Shown: positions 13,592 to 21,568, counted from the first letter of the stretch. The stretch: 27,167 bases of DNA from an uncultured Collinsella sp. (GCA_900540905.1 UQHR01000030.1:1-27167); one strand, 5' to 3'. The notes: a model not told the origin generated them from the sequence alone. Numbers and translations are program-made.

Positions 13592-13966
13592 ATGAGTGAG
13601 CAGAACGCCAACCCGGTAGAGCTCTTTGGTATGCGCGTTGCCCATGTGGGCATTAACGCCACCGACCCGGCAGACGCCCTGGAGATCGCGGAGCTGTTCT
13701 CGACGATGATGGGCCTGCCCGTCATCGAGACCCCGGTTTCGTACTTCAACGATTCGCTGGTCGAGATCATGAAGCAGAACGGTCGTGGCACCAAGGGCCA
13801 CATCGGCTTTGCCGTTAACGACATCGATGCAGCTGAGAAGTGGTTTGCCGAGCGCGGGCTCGAGGTCAACGAAGAGTCGCGCGTGCTGCTGTCCGACGGC
13901 GGCACCAAGCTCGTGTACTTTAAGCGCGAGTTCGCCGGTTTCGCCGTGCACCTGTGCCGCGAGTAG
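13592..13966 (+). CDS. VOC-family (glyoxalase/dioxygenase fold) protein
   Basis: The 124-residue product has two beta-alpha-beta-beta-beta modules of the vicinal oxygen chelate fold. The first starts MRVAHVGINATDPADALEI, the second GTKGHIGFAVNDIDAAEKWF, and it ends TKLVYFKREFAGFAVHLC. His residues near the start of each module and a late Glu are candidate metal ligands. Substrate is unknown. It starts 11 bases after the PTS IIB stop with no separate promoter, so the pair is likely co-transcribed and may be functionally linked (inference). A bidirectional terminator follows at 13991-14026. Confidence 0.88.
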   Translation: MSEQNANPVELFGMRVAHVGINATDPADALEIAELFSTMMGLPVIETPVSYFNDSLVEIMKQNGRGTKGHIGFAVNDIDAAEKWFAERGLEVNEESRVLLSDGGTKLVYFKREFAGFAVHLCRE

Positions 13967-13990
13967 CGCACAAGCTGCCATAGCTGGCAA

Positions 13991-14026
13991 AAAGGGATAG
14001 GGTCGCGTGGCCCTATCCCTTTATTT
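13991..14026. terminator. Bidirectional intrinsic terminator
   Basis: AAAGGGATAGGG (13991-14002) and CCCTATCCCTTT (14011-14022) pair perfectly over 12 bp, followed by ATTTAT on the plus strand and further T residues on the minus strand. It separates the VOC gene from the convergent kinase gene. Confidence 0.92.
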
Positions 14027-14041
14027 ATGCCGAGGGGCTTC

Positions 14042-15337
14042 CTATCGTGGCAGGCGAATCGTAAAGCGGCTGCCGACCCCTTCGACCGAGGTCACACCGA
14101 TGACGCCGCCGTGGCTGTCGACGATCCACTTGGCGATCGCAAGCCCCAGACCCGAACCCTGTGCGCCGGCATCGCGCGCGTTGTCGGCACGGTAGAACCG
14201 CTCGAACGCGTGAGCTGCGGATTCCTGGTTCATGCCGATGCCCTCGTCCTCAACACTTATGTCGATCGTGCCCGCGCCCGCATCTGGCGTTATGCCAAAT
14301 GTGACGGTCGTTCCCGCATCCGAGTACTTGGCGGCGTTTTGCACGATCACGCGCAGAGCCTGCTTCACGAGGGCCACGTCGACGGGCGCGTCGCAGCGCG
14401 GGTCGCTGGCAAGCGCAGCGTCAGAAGCCAGCCGATACGTGTGCTCGGTATCGATCATCTGCGATTCTTCGCATACCTCGCTGACCAGTGCAGCCAAGTT
14501 GGTATGCGCGCGCCGCAGGACCGTGCGCCCGGCATCGCCGCGTGCCAAAAACAGCAGCTGCTCCACGAGCTCTTGCATGTGCTCGCTTTCGGCCTTGAGG
14601 GACGCGATAGATTCTGCCAGCACGTCCGGGTCGTCTTTGCCCCAGCGATCGAGCATGTTTACGTAGCCCTGAATCACCGCGATGGGCGTGCGCAGCTCGT
14701 GGCTCGCATCGTTGACAAAGCGCATTTGCTGCAGTTTGGCCTCTTGCATCTGGCGCAGTAGGCGGTTGAGTGCAACCTCGATGCTTGCCAGGTCGGCGTC
14801 GCCGGTAGTGACGCTCGGCGAGTCGACGCTTGCGCGCTCGATGGCCTGCTCCAGTGTTTCCATCTTGCCGCCGGCGAGTTGCATGCGGCCGAGTTCGTCC
14901 ACGCGCAGGGCCAGATCGTTGAGCGGCGCCATGGTGCGGCGCACGCGGCGGGCACCGCCGAGCATGTTGAGCACGCTGATGACCTGCCAACCCACAACGA
15001 CAAGGTAGAGAGGCCATAGCGCGACGAGGTCCTGCGCGAGGGGGAAAGTCTTGGTGGTGCGCGCAAGCTCGACGGTATAGGTGAGCGTTGCCAGGTCCCA
15101 GCCGCGCGCGGGCGTCAGCGACATGCCGTGAACGGTGGCGCTGGGGATCCATCCTGCGGTAAACGCGCCGTCGGGCAGCGTCTGGTTGTATCCATAGACG
15201 AGGATCGCCGTCGCAATCACCATCAGCAGCAGATCGAGCCAGACGTAGCTTATCAGGCGGCGCCACATATAGCCCCAGTTGATGGCGCGGGCGATGGAGG
15301 TGACGCGCTTGGCCTCGGCGTTACGCGCGGCAGACAT
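14042..15337 (-). CDS. Two-component sensor histidine kinase
   Basis: This 431-residue membrane kinase is of the classical OmpR/PhoR-linked type. Two membrane helices (about residues 33-50 and 105-122) enclose an external loop of roughly 55 residues. A HAMP-like segment follows, then the dimerisation/phosphoacceptor motif FVNDASHELRTPIA with His213. An N-box (VIVQNAAKYS), G1 (DEGIGM), F-box (AFERFYR) and G2 (GSGLGLAIAKWIVDSHGG) complete the ATPase domain. The start overlaps the regulator stop by 17 bases, so the two are translationally coupled and form a cognate pair. The external loop is too short and undistinguished to suggest a ligand. Confidence 0.95.
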   Translation of the reverse strand: MSAARNAEAKRVTSIARAINWGYMWRRLISYVWLDLLLMVIATAILVYGYNQTLPDGAFTAGWIPSATVHGMSLTPARGWDLATLTYTVELARTTKTFPLAQDLVALWPLYLVVVGWQVISVLNMLGGARRVRRTMAPLNDLALRVDELGRMQLAGGKMETLEQAIERASVDSPSVTTGDADLASIEVALNRLLRQMQEAKLQQMRFVNDASHELRTPIAVIQGYVNMLDRWGKDDPDVLAESIASLKAESEHMQELVEQLLFLARGDAGRTVLRRAHTNLAALVSEVCEESQMIDTEHTYRLASDAALASDPRCDAPVDVALVKQALRVIVQNAAKYSDAGTTVTFGITPDAGAGTIDISVEDEGIGMNQESAAHAFERFYRADNARDAGAQGSGLGLAIAKWIVDSHGGVIGVTSVEGVGSRFTIRLPR

Positions 15338-16106
15338 AGCCCACCCCGCGCACGGTCTGGATGATGCGGGCGCCGCCGGCGTCCTCGATCTTGGCGCGCA
15401 GGTGCGCGATGTGCACGTCGACGTTGTTGGTGTCGCCTACATATTCGTAGCCCAGCGCCTCGTGCGCGATGCGTTCGCGCGTGAGCACGCTGCCGGCATG
15501 CGCCATAAGCAGGGCGAGGACATCGAACTCGCGGGCCGTGAGCGCGATGGGCGAGCCGCCGACCGTGACTTCGCGGCGGTCGGGATCGAGTGCGACCGAG
15601 CCCACGGCGAGCGTGGCGGGGGAGGGCACGGCAGAGGTCTTGGCCGAGTCGCCGACCGGGGACATCGCAGCGGCGTTCCCGGCCGCGCCGCCCGCCATAC
15701 CCACCCCGGCACCGGCGCCGCCAACGCCCGAAGCCGCCCGCACGGCTTCCGAGCGCTTCAGCGCCACGCGGATCCGTGCGAACAGCTCTTCAATCGCAAA
15801 CGGCTTGGTCAGGTAATCGTCGGCGCCGGCATCGAGCCCGGCCACCTTGTCCATCACGGCATCGCGCGCGGTGACCATGATCACCGGCACATCCTTGTGC
15901 TTGCGTACGCGCCGCAGGACCTCCATGCCGTTGAGCTGCGGCAGCAGTACATCGAGCAGAATCAAATCGTAGTCGCGCTCCAGTGCCAGGTCCACGGCGG
16001 TGCGGCCGTCGGCGGCATGTTCCACCCGGTAGCCCTCGTGCTCCAGCTCGAGCGTCACAAAGCGGGCGATTTTCTCCTCGTCCTCTACGATCAGGATCCG
16101 TGCCAT
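15321..16106 (-). CDS. OmpR-family response regulator with long flexible linker
   Basis: The receiver domain (residues 1-120) has the acidic pair Glu8/Asp9, phosphoacceptor Asp52 in ILLDVLLPQLNG, the Thr in VTARD and Lys in YLTKPF. The C-terminal winged helix (about 170-261) has ALTAREFDVLALLMAH, LTRERI, VDVHIAHLRAKI and the terminal TVRGVGYV. The odd part is a linker of about 40 residues (near 126-165) made almost only of Gly, Ala, Ser, Pro and Val; most OmpR-type proteins have a short linker. At 261 residues it is about 35 longer than usual. It is the middle gene of a minus-strand cluster, 20 bases after the DUF4342 gene and overlapping the kinase. Targets are unknown. Confidence 0.95.
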   Translation of the reverse strand: MARILIVEDEEKIARFVTLELEHEGYRVEHAADGRTAVDLALERDYDLILLDVLLPQLNGMEVLRRVRKHKDVPVIMVTARDAVMDKVAGLDAGADDYLTKPFAIEELFARIRVALKRSEAVRAASGVGGAGAGVGMAGGAAGNAAAMSPVGDSAKTSAVPSPATLAVGSVALDPDRREVTVGGSPIALTAREFDVLALLMAHAGSVLTRERIAHEALGYEYVGDTNNVDVHIAHLRAKIEDAGGARIIQTVRGVGYVCRA

Positions 16107-16126
16107 ACGTGCCCCCCCGTCTGCGA

Positions 16127-16669
16127 TTACTTGTCGTCGTTGAGATTTTGCTTGATGTCGTCCGCGGCGTCGGCGGCGTGATCCATAAGGTTGTTGATGC
16201 TGCCGGGCACGTCGCCGTCGCTATCGATGCGGTAACGCATGCCAAAGAACAGGCCGATCAGCATCAGCCATATCGTGGCGCCCCAGGCAAACAGGGCGAT
16301 GATGGGGATCAGGATGGGGATGTTGAGGATGATTGCATCGCGGCGCGTGGCGATAAACTTGGTGTCCAGGCTCAGGCGGAAGAGCTTTTTGAGGTACTCC
16401 CACACGCTGTCCATCTTCTTGGAGAAGTCGGTCTTTTCGCTCGACTTCTCGTAGGCGGCCTGCGCGGCGACCATCTCGGCCGAGGGTTCGTCGACCGGCG
16501 CGGACTCGGTGGCGGCGTGCGCCGACGTGGTCTGGGTCTTGCCTTGCGACTCGAGCCAAATGATGGCGTCCAAAACGTTGCCGTCGGCGGCGTCGAGCGC
16601 GGCTTTGGCATCGGTGTAGCTCACGTTGCACTTGGTGCGGATGGTTTCAACTTTTTCGAGGTCGTCCAT
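16127..16669 (-). CDS. UBA-like/DUF4342 domain membrane protein
   Basis: Residues 1-45 form a UBA/EF-Ts-N-like three-helix domain (KVETIRTKCNVSYTDAKAAL, then NVLDAIIWLES). A polar linker and a DUF4342-like region (about 85-150) follow, with SVWEYLKKLFRLSLDTKF and a hydrophobic segment NIPILIPIIALFAWGATIWLM-type that should span the membrane once or twice. The tail is acidic and amphipathic. This architecture is seen in Firmicutes and actinobacteria, but its role is not established. On the minus strand AAAGGA precedes the ATG. It lies 20 bases upstream of the response regulator, so the three minus-strand genes probably form one operon. Confidence 0.85.
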   Translation of the reverse strand: MDDLEKVETIRTKCNVSYTDAKAALDAADGNVLDAIIWLESQGKTQTTSAHAATESAPVDEPSAEMVAAQAAYEKSSEKTDFSKKMDSVWEYLKKLFRLSLDTKFIATRRDAIILNIPILIPIIALFAWGATIWLMLIGLFFGMRYRIDSDGDVPGSINNLMDHAADAADDIKQNLNDDK

Positions 16670-17027
16670 GACCTGTCCTTTCGTTCGATGGGCGCGACGC
16701 CGGGCGATCTGCCCGGGCGCGAGCGTTGCGTTCGGCGGCCTGCGTTGCGCGGCGCCGCCCCGCCCTTGGTCGAACTCTATAGTGCAGGTTATAGATTAAG
16801 CGATTCTTGAGCCAAGATTAATGTTGGATGAGTTTTTGGGTAGCGGTGGGAAAAGTATTAGACCTCGATAGCGGGGGATGTGGTGTCGGTGCAAAACGGC
16901 GTCAAAGGTTGGTCGAGCAGGCGGTTTCTCCATTGATGTCCGCACAGCATGTGACACTTACCCTGCCGCCCCGCTCTGCCGCGACGGCATGCGTCTGAAC
17001 AACGACCCTCTAAGGAGTTCGATACCG
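16670..17027. other. Divergent intergenic region
   Basis: There is no gene I can support in these 358 bases. The left part is GC-rich with a small CCGGGC-GATCT-GCCCGG stem near 16703-16719. The part around 16785-16860 is A+T-richer and includes TATAG and TATAAC-like hexamers on the minus strand that may serve the DUF4342 operon. An open frame from 16878 runs into the small membrane protein but lacks a ribosome binding site at its first ATG. Confidence 0.5.
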
Positions 17028-17303
17028 ATGAGTGACAACGCAAAGCATCTCGCAAAGAAGTGCGTTAAGGACGCGGGGCCGTGCCTCGCGCTGTGCGTAG
17101 CCGGCGCAGCGGTCGCGCTGCTGGCTGTTCTGGGGCCGTTCGACGTGCTCCGAAGTGCCAGCTTTCTGCATGCTTGCATGGCTCTTGCCGGCGCCATGAT
17201 GACCGGCGGCGTGCTCGATTTGATCTTTTGGGTGTTTGACCCGTTTGGATGGAAGAGCGAGGGTAGGTCCCAAAGGATGGAAGGGCTGGAACGGTTGACT
17301 TAG
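17028..17303 (+). CDS. Small two-helix membrane protein, unknown
   Basis: This is a 91-residue protein with a basic N-terminus (MSDNAKHLAKKCVKDAG). Two hydrophobic segments follow, at about residues 18-40 (CLALCVAGAAVALLAVLG) and 45-70 (HACMALAGAMMTGGVLDLIF). A short charged tail contains FDPFGWKSEGRS. I do not recognise a family. I choose the ATG at 17028 because AAGGAG lies 10 bases upstream; the in-frame ATG at 16878 has no such site and would add a Cys-rich, non-membrane stretch. It is 48 bases upstream of the phosphoesterase gene on the same strand and may share its transcript. Confidence 0.7.
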   Translation: MSDNAKHLAKKCVKDAGPCLALCVAGAAVALLAVLGPFDVLRSASFLHACMALAGAMMTGGVLDLIFWVFDPFGWKSEGRSQRMEGLERLT

Positions 17304-17351
17304 TGATCGTGCAGAATGTGGGCTAGCGACTTACAGGGAAGTGGTGATCCG

Positions 17352-18077
17352 ATGACGGTCTATGTGACGGGCGATATTCACGGCGGCGTCGACATGCAAA
17401 AGCTTCGCGACTGGGATCTTGGGGATGGTTTGACAAGTGACGACTATCTCATCATCGCGGGCGACTTTGGCTTTCCGTGGGATTTCTCTGCCGAGGAATG
17501 TGCCGACATCGCCTGGCTGGAGTCGCGCCCCTATACCGTGCTGTTTGTCGACGGCAACCACGAGCGTTTCGATCACTGGTCGGAGCGCCCCATGGAGCTG
17601 TGGCACGGCGGCCTGACGCAGCGCCTGTCGGACACCTCGCCCATCCGACGCCTGACGCGCGGTGAGGTTTTTGAGCTCGACGGCCCAACGATCTCTACCA
17701 TGGGCGGCGCCACGAGCGTGGATAAGGAATACCGCATTCCGTATTCCAGTTGGTGGCCGCAGGAGCTGCCGGACGAGCGCAACTTTGAGGAGGCGCGGGC
17801 AAAGCTCGACAGCGTGGGTTGGAAGGTCGACTATGCGATCACCCATACCTGCTCCACGCGCATGCTTTCGCCCACGCTTTACCCGGCACCTGGCTGGAAT
17901 TATCCCGATGTCGATCGACTCACCACGTTTTTCGACGAGCTGGAGGACCACCTGGACTACAAGCGCTGGTACTACGGGCATTTTCATCGTGACGCCAACC
18001 CGGCCGAGCGTCACACCGTGCTCTACGACTGCATCGTTCGCTTGGGCGACGAACTCCAGCCCTGGGATGTTGCGTAG
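17352..18077 (+). CDS. Calcineurin-like metallophosphoesterase
   Basis: The 241-residue protein shows the dimetal phosphoesterase motifs in order: VTGDIHGGVD, IAGDFGFPWD, VDGNHERFD, AITHTCS and YGHFHRDAN. It resembles small phage-like and bacterial Ser/Thr-phosphatase-type enzymes more than YfcE, from which it differs in length and motif context. Substrate is unknown. The ATG at 17352 begins the conserved first strand (MTVYVTGDIHGG); the in-frame ATG at 17316 has no ribosome binding site, whereas GGGAAGTGG lies about 8-15 bases before 17352. It converges on gluQRS with a 15-base gap and no obvious terminator. Confidence 0.9.
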   Translation: MTVYVTGDIHGGVDMQKLRDWDLGDGLTSDDYLIIAGDFGFPWDFSAEECADIAWLESRPYTVLFVDGNHERFDHWSERPMELWHGGLTQRLSDTSPIRRLTRGEVFELDGPTISTMGGATSVDKEYRIPYSSWWPQELPDERNFEEARAKLDSVGWKVDYAITHTCSTRMLSPTLYPAPGWNYPDVDRLTTFFDELEDHLDYKRWYYGHFHRDANPAERHTVLYDCIVRLGDELQPWDVA

Positions 18078-18092
18078 AGGCGGGGTGGCTGG

Positions 18093-19094
18093 CTACTCGA
18101 CCGTTACAGTGATGTTCTCCCGATGCGCGCGGATGACGTCCCAGCTAAAGTGCTCGACCAGCTGCTCGGCGGTACGCGGCGTGGTGTCCGGCGCGATGCC
18201 TGTTTGCCCGGCGAGCCATCCCAACAGTGCCTCGGGTGTGCCAAAGCGGGTGCGGAGCTCGCCCAGGTCCAGATCGCGATCGCGCTTGGAAAGGCGGCGG
18301 CCGTCCGGTGACATGAGCAGCGGAATGTGCGCGTAGTGCGGCGTGGGCAGTCCCAGCAGATGTTGCAGATAGATCTGGCGCGGCGTGGAACCAAGCAGGT
18401 CGCATCCGCGTACGATCTCGGTGACGCCCATGGCAGCGTCGTCGACCGCCACGGCCAGCTGATAGGCAAACACGCCGTCGCTGCGGCGCACCAAAAAGTC
18501 ACCGCACTCGGTGGCGAGTGCTTCGCATTGGGCTCCGTACGTGCGGTCCACGAATTCGATCACGTCGCTGGCGAGGTCGTCGACGGTGGGCACGCGCAGG
18601 CGCGTGGCCGGAGCACGCAGGGCACTGCGGCGGGTGATTTCATCAGCAGAAAGACCTCTGCAGGCGCCGCGGTAGATGGGCGTGCCGTCGCTGGCGTGCG
18701 GTGCGCTCGCGGCGTGGAGTTCGGCACGCGTGCAAAAACAGGGATAGGTGAGGCCGGCGTCTTGCAGCTGGCGCAGGGCGTCCTCGTACAGATCCAGGCG
18801 ATCGTGCTGGTAGTAGGGGCCTTCGTCCCACTCGAGCCCCAGCCAGGTCAGATCGTCAATCAGTTGAGCGGCAAGTTCCGGGCGCTTGCAGCGATCGTCC
18901 AGGTCCTCGATGCGCAGCACGATGCTGCCGCCCTGGCTGCGGGCCGAAAGCCACGAGCACAGGCAGCTGAACACGTTGCCCAGGTGCATGCGGCCCGAGG
19001 GCGACGGGGCGAAACGGCCCACGACGGGGGTGGGCACTGCCGTTGCTGGTGCGTCCGCGGCGTGTGTTGCTATGTTGCGTGCGTTGATATCCAT
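18093..19094 (-). CDS. gluQRS: Glutamyl-Q tRNA(Asp) synthetase
   Basis: GluQRS is a paralogue of the catalytic domain of glutamyl-tRNA synthetase that attaches glutamate to queuosine in the anticodon of tRNA(Asp). The 333-residue protein lacks the anticodon-binding C-terminal half, as expected. Visible are the HIGH-like motif in RFAPSPSGRMHLGN, VLRIEDLDDR, the zinc-site residues of CFCTRAEL with YRGACRG, VDDAAMGVTEIVRGCDLL, and the KMSKS-like RRLSKRDRD. I choose the ATG at 19094: the frame stays open to 19358 but that stretch has no homology-like features. No ribosome binding site precedes 19094, and a -10-like TATACT ends 7 bases upstream, suggesting a leaderless mRNA. Confidence 0.93.
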   Translation of the reverse strand: MDINARNIATHAADAPATAVPTPVVGRFAPSPSGRMHLGNVFSCLCSWLSARSQGGSIVLRIEDLDDRCKRPELAAQLIDDLTWLGLEWDEGPYYQHDRLDLYEDALRQLQDAGLTYPCFCTRAELHAASAPHASDGTPIYRGACRGLSADEITRRSALRAPATRLRVPTVDDLASDVIEFVDRTYGAQCEALATECGDFLVRRSDGVFAYQLAVAVDDAAMGVTEIVRGCDLLGSTPRQIYLQHLLGLPTPHYAHIPLLMSPDGRRLSKRDRDLDLGELRTRFGTPEALLGWLAGQTGIAPDTTPRTAEQLVEHFSWDVIRAHRENITVTVE

Positions 19095-19101
19095 GCGGAC
19101 G

Positions 19102-19107
19102 AGTATA
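19102..19107 (-). promoter_or_regulatory. -10 box giving a likely leaderless gluQRS mRNA
   Basis: On the minus strand TATACT is followed by 7 bases and then the ATG at 19094, so transcription would start at or one base before the start codon. No Shine-Dalgarno sequence is present between them. No clear -35. Confidence 0.45.
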
Positions 19108-19231
19108 GCGCGGGGCGCGGTGGGGGAGACGCTGCCGTGGCCTGCAAGTTGCCGAGGCCGCGCGTTGCGCGTGCCGGACCACCGGCTCGACAGCTCGATC
19201 GCCGCCCGCCAGCCCAACCCCTCAAACGACA

Positions 19232-19267
19232 GAAACCCCGGCAGCTCTTCGCAACTGCCGGGGTTTC
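19232..19267. other. Perfect 13-bp hairpin in a gene-free region
   Basis: GAAACCCCGGCAG (19232-19244) pairs exactly with CTGCCGGGGTTTC (19255-19267) around CTCTTCGCAA. It has no clean T-run on either side, although the minus strand continues TGTCGTTTG. It sits inside the gene-free stretch 19108-19445, where I see no other supported feature. It may be an old terminator left from a lost gene. Confidence 0.55.
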
Positions 19268-19445
19268 CGCGGAAAAGGGGGACATGATCCTCGAGCGAAC
19301 GGCAAAGGGGCAAACCGTTTTCGCTCAACTGCTTTATGCCCCTCAGCTGGCGGCTCAATCAGCGCGTGCCGCGCCCACACAAAGCCGCTACACCTGTGAC
19401 GGAGCTGTGAAGTGGTATCTATTGCCGGGGCGGGCTATGCCAAGG

Positions 19446-19490
19446 GTGTCCCTAATGACTAGTCATTTAAGAACGTCCCCAATGACTAGC
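19446..19490. repeat. ACTAGTC/GGGGAC palindromic element, copy 2 (compound)
   Basis: Positions 19459-19490 are the reverse orientation of the element at 5401-5433 with one internal and one terminal difference. A partial second unit (TCCCTAATGACTAGT) is joined to its left end through a shared ACTAGT, forming the 14-base palindrome AATGACTAGTCATT at 19454-19467. It lies upstream of the DUF2207 gene in the gluQRS/DUF2207 divergent region. Confidence 0.8.
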
Positions 19491-19610
19491 TGCCGGGGTG
19501 CGGGTGTGACTTTCATCCCGTTTGGCGCTCCGGTCGCCTAGATGTTTGTCATGCGTACCCGCAAACGTGGGACAATGACGCTACTGGTATCACAGACAAA
19601 GGATGTGCCT

Positions 19611-21554
19611 ATGAACGACCCCGTTGCCAAAACCTGTCGGCAGCGCCGCCTGTTTGCGCGATTTGCTTCCGTCTGCGCACTCGTCGCGCTTGCATTGCTG
19701 CTACTGCCCGCCGCCGCACACGCCGACGGTTATTCCATGACCCAAACCTATATCGGTGCCACGGTCGAGGCCGACGGCTCGCTAACCGTTGTCGAGGGAC
19801 GCCAGTTTGATTTCGACGACGACATCAACGGCGTGTTTTGGGAGATCAATACGGGCACCAACCAGCAGGGCGGCACGGCGGGCGTCGACGTGCTGAGTGT
19901 CGAGGAAGAGGACACCGCGTTTAACAAAGTCGATAGCGCGAACAAGGGCGACTCTGGCGTCTACACGGTCGAGCAGACCGGTGACGGCGTAAGGATTAAG
20001 GTATTCAGTCCTCACGAGAGCGGCGACAGCGCGACCTATTACGTGAACTATACCATGACCGGTGCGGTTATGAACTGGGCCGATACCGCCGAGCTCTACT
20101 GGAAGTTTGTGGGCGACGGCTGGTCCGCGGACTCCGACGATGTCGAGATGGAAGTGTACTTCGCAAATGCCGCTGCCGGGACGGCGGCCGTCAAGGGCGA
20201 TAACTTCCGCGCATGGGGCCACGGCCCGCTGACGGGCGATGTATCGCTCGATGCGGACGAACCCATGGTCACCTATACCATTCCCTGCGTGCATCAGGGC
20301 GAATTCGCCGAGGCACGCATCGCCTTCCCCAGCGACTGGGTGCCGCAGCTTGCCGCCTCGGGCGAAGAGCGCATGTCAACGATCCTGAGCGAAGAGAAGG
20401 AATGGGCCGACGAAGCTAACGCCCGCCGCGCTCACGCTCGCATGATTGCCAATGCACTTGTCGTGCTAAGTGTTGTTGCGGCGGTGGCCTTTACCGGCAC
20501 AATCGTTATGCTCAAGCTGCGCAAGCGCAAGCCCAAGCCGCTTTTCCAGGACGAATATTTCCGCGATGTGCCCTCGGCCGACCATCCCGCCGTGCTTTCG
20601 GCCCTCATGAGCTGGAACGAGGTGCCCGATCAGGCATATATCGCCACGCTCATGAAGCTCACCGACGACCGTGTGATCAAGCTGGAGCAGGCGACCGTGA
20701 CCAAGGCCAAGAAGGGTCTGTTGGGGCGTGAAAAAGAAGAGCAGACGTATCGTGTGACGGTGAGTGATGCGGGCTGGAAGTCGGCCAAGGGCATTGACCG
20801 CATGGTGCTCAAGGTCTTCTTTGCCGGTGCTAAGCCCGACGAGAACGGTGATCGTTCGCGCACGTTCGACGAGCTGCAGCACTACGTCAAGCAGCACGCT
20901 ACGCCCGTGGGCGACAAGCTCGAGGACTATCAGAACACCGTTAAGGGCAAGTTGGCCGATAGCGAGTACGTTGCCTCGGACGGCATTGTCGCAATGGTGT
21001 TTGGCCTGGTCCTGGGCAATCTAATTGCCTTTATTCCTATTGGATCCATTTTCTTTACCGATGGCGCGCAGGCAAACGTTATCGCCGCGATTATCTCGGT
21101 GCCCATCGTGCTTGTGGGCATTGGCGTGAGTCTCACCTTCCGCCGCTTTACGCCGGAGGGTGCCGAGGTGGCGGCTCGCTGCAAGGCGCTTAAGCATTGG
21201 CTTGAGGACTTCACGCGTCTAAAGGAAGCCGTCCCCGGCGATCTGGTCCTGTGGAATAAACTTCTGGTGATGGGTGCGGCGCTGGGCGTTTCGAAGGAAG
21301 TCCTGCGTCAGCTTGCCGAGGCTGTTCCTCCCGAGGTGCGCGAGGCCGACGGTTTCTACGACAATTACCCCTGCTACTGGTGGTACTACCATCATTACGG
21401 TACCGAGTCCCCGCTCGATTCATTCGATGACGTGTATCACGAGAGCATCCGTGAGCTGGCTTCGAGTTCCGATAGCTCGAGCGGCGGCGGTGGCGGCGGC
21501 TTCTCGGGCGGCGGAGGCGGCGGCGTCGGCGGAGGCGGCGGCGGAACGTTCTAG
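19611..21554 (+). CDS. DUF2207 membrane protein with Gly-rich tail
   Basis: The 647-residue protein has a signal peptide (basic RQRR, hydrophobic VCALVALALLLLPAAA, probable cleavage after AHA at residue 38). An external beta-rich domain (about 39-270) follows, containing the DUF2207 start YIGATVEADGSLTVVEGRQF. Then come a membrane helix near 280-300, a cytoplasmic winged-helix-like region (about 320-450), two membrane helices near 457-510, and a final cytoplasmic part. The last ~30 residues are Ser then almost pure Gly (GGGGGGFSGGGGGGVGGG), a known habit of this family. Function is not established. AAAGGA lies 7 bases before the ATG at 19611; an in-frame ATG at 19542 would spoil the signal peptide. 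A clear terminator follows. Confidence 0.92.
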   Translation: MNDPVAKTCRQRRLFARFASVCALVALALLLLPAAAHADGYSMTQTYIGATVEADGSLTVVEGRQFDFDDDINGVFWEINTGTNQQGGTAGVDVLSVEEEDTAFNKVDSANKGDSGVYTVEQTGDGVRIKVFSPHESGDSATYYVNYTMTGAVMNWADTAELYWKFVGDGWSADSDDVEMEVYFANAAAGTAAVKGDNFRAWGHGPLTGDVSLDADEPMVTYTIPCVHQGEFAEARIAFPSDWVPQLAASGEERMSTILSEEKEWADEANARRAHARMIANALVVLSVVAAVAFTGTIVMLKLRKRKPKPLFQDEYFRDVPSADHPAVLSALMSWNEVPDQAYIATLMKLTDDRVIKLEQATVTKAKKGLLGREKEEQTYRVTVSDAGWKSAKGIDRMVLKVFFAGAKPDENGDRSRTFDELQHYVKQHATPVGDKLEDYQNTVKGKLADSEYVASDGIVAMVFGLVLGNLIAFIPIGSIFFTDGAQANVIAAIISVPIVLVGIGVSLTFRRFTPEGAEVAARCKALKHWLEDFTRLKEAVPGDLVLWNKLLVMGAALGVSKEVLRQLAEAVPPEVREADGFYDNYPCYWWYYHHYGTESPLDSFDDVYHESIRELASSSDSSSGGGGGGFSGGGGGGVGGGGGGTF

Positions 21555-21568
21555 CGGTCCTAAATTAT

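Noticed and set aside
19095..19358. In-frame extension of gluQRS to an upstream ATG
   Set aside because: The added 88 residues show no GluRS-like sequence, and a -10 box sits just before the internal ATG. Family proteins begin close to the GRFAPSPSG motif.
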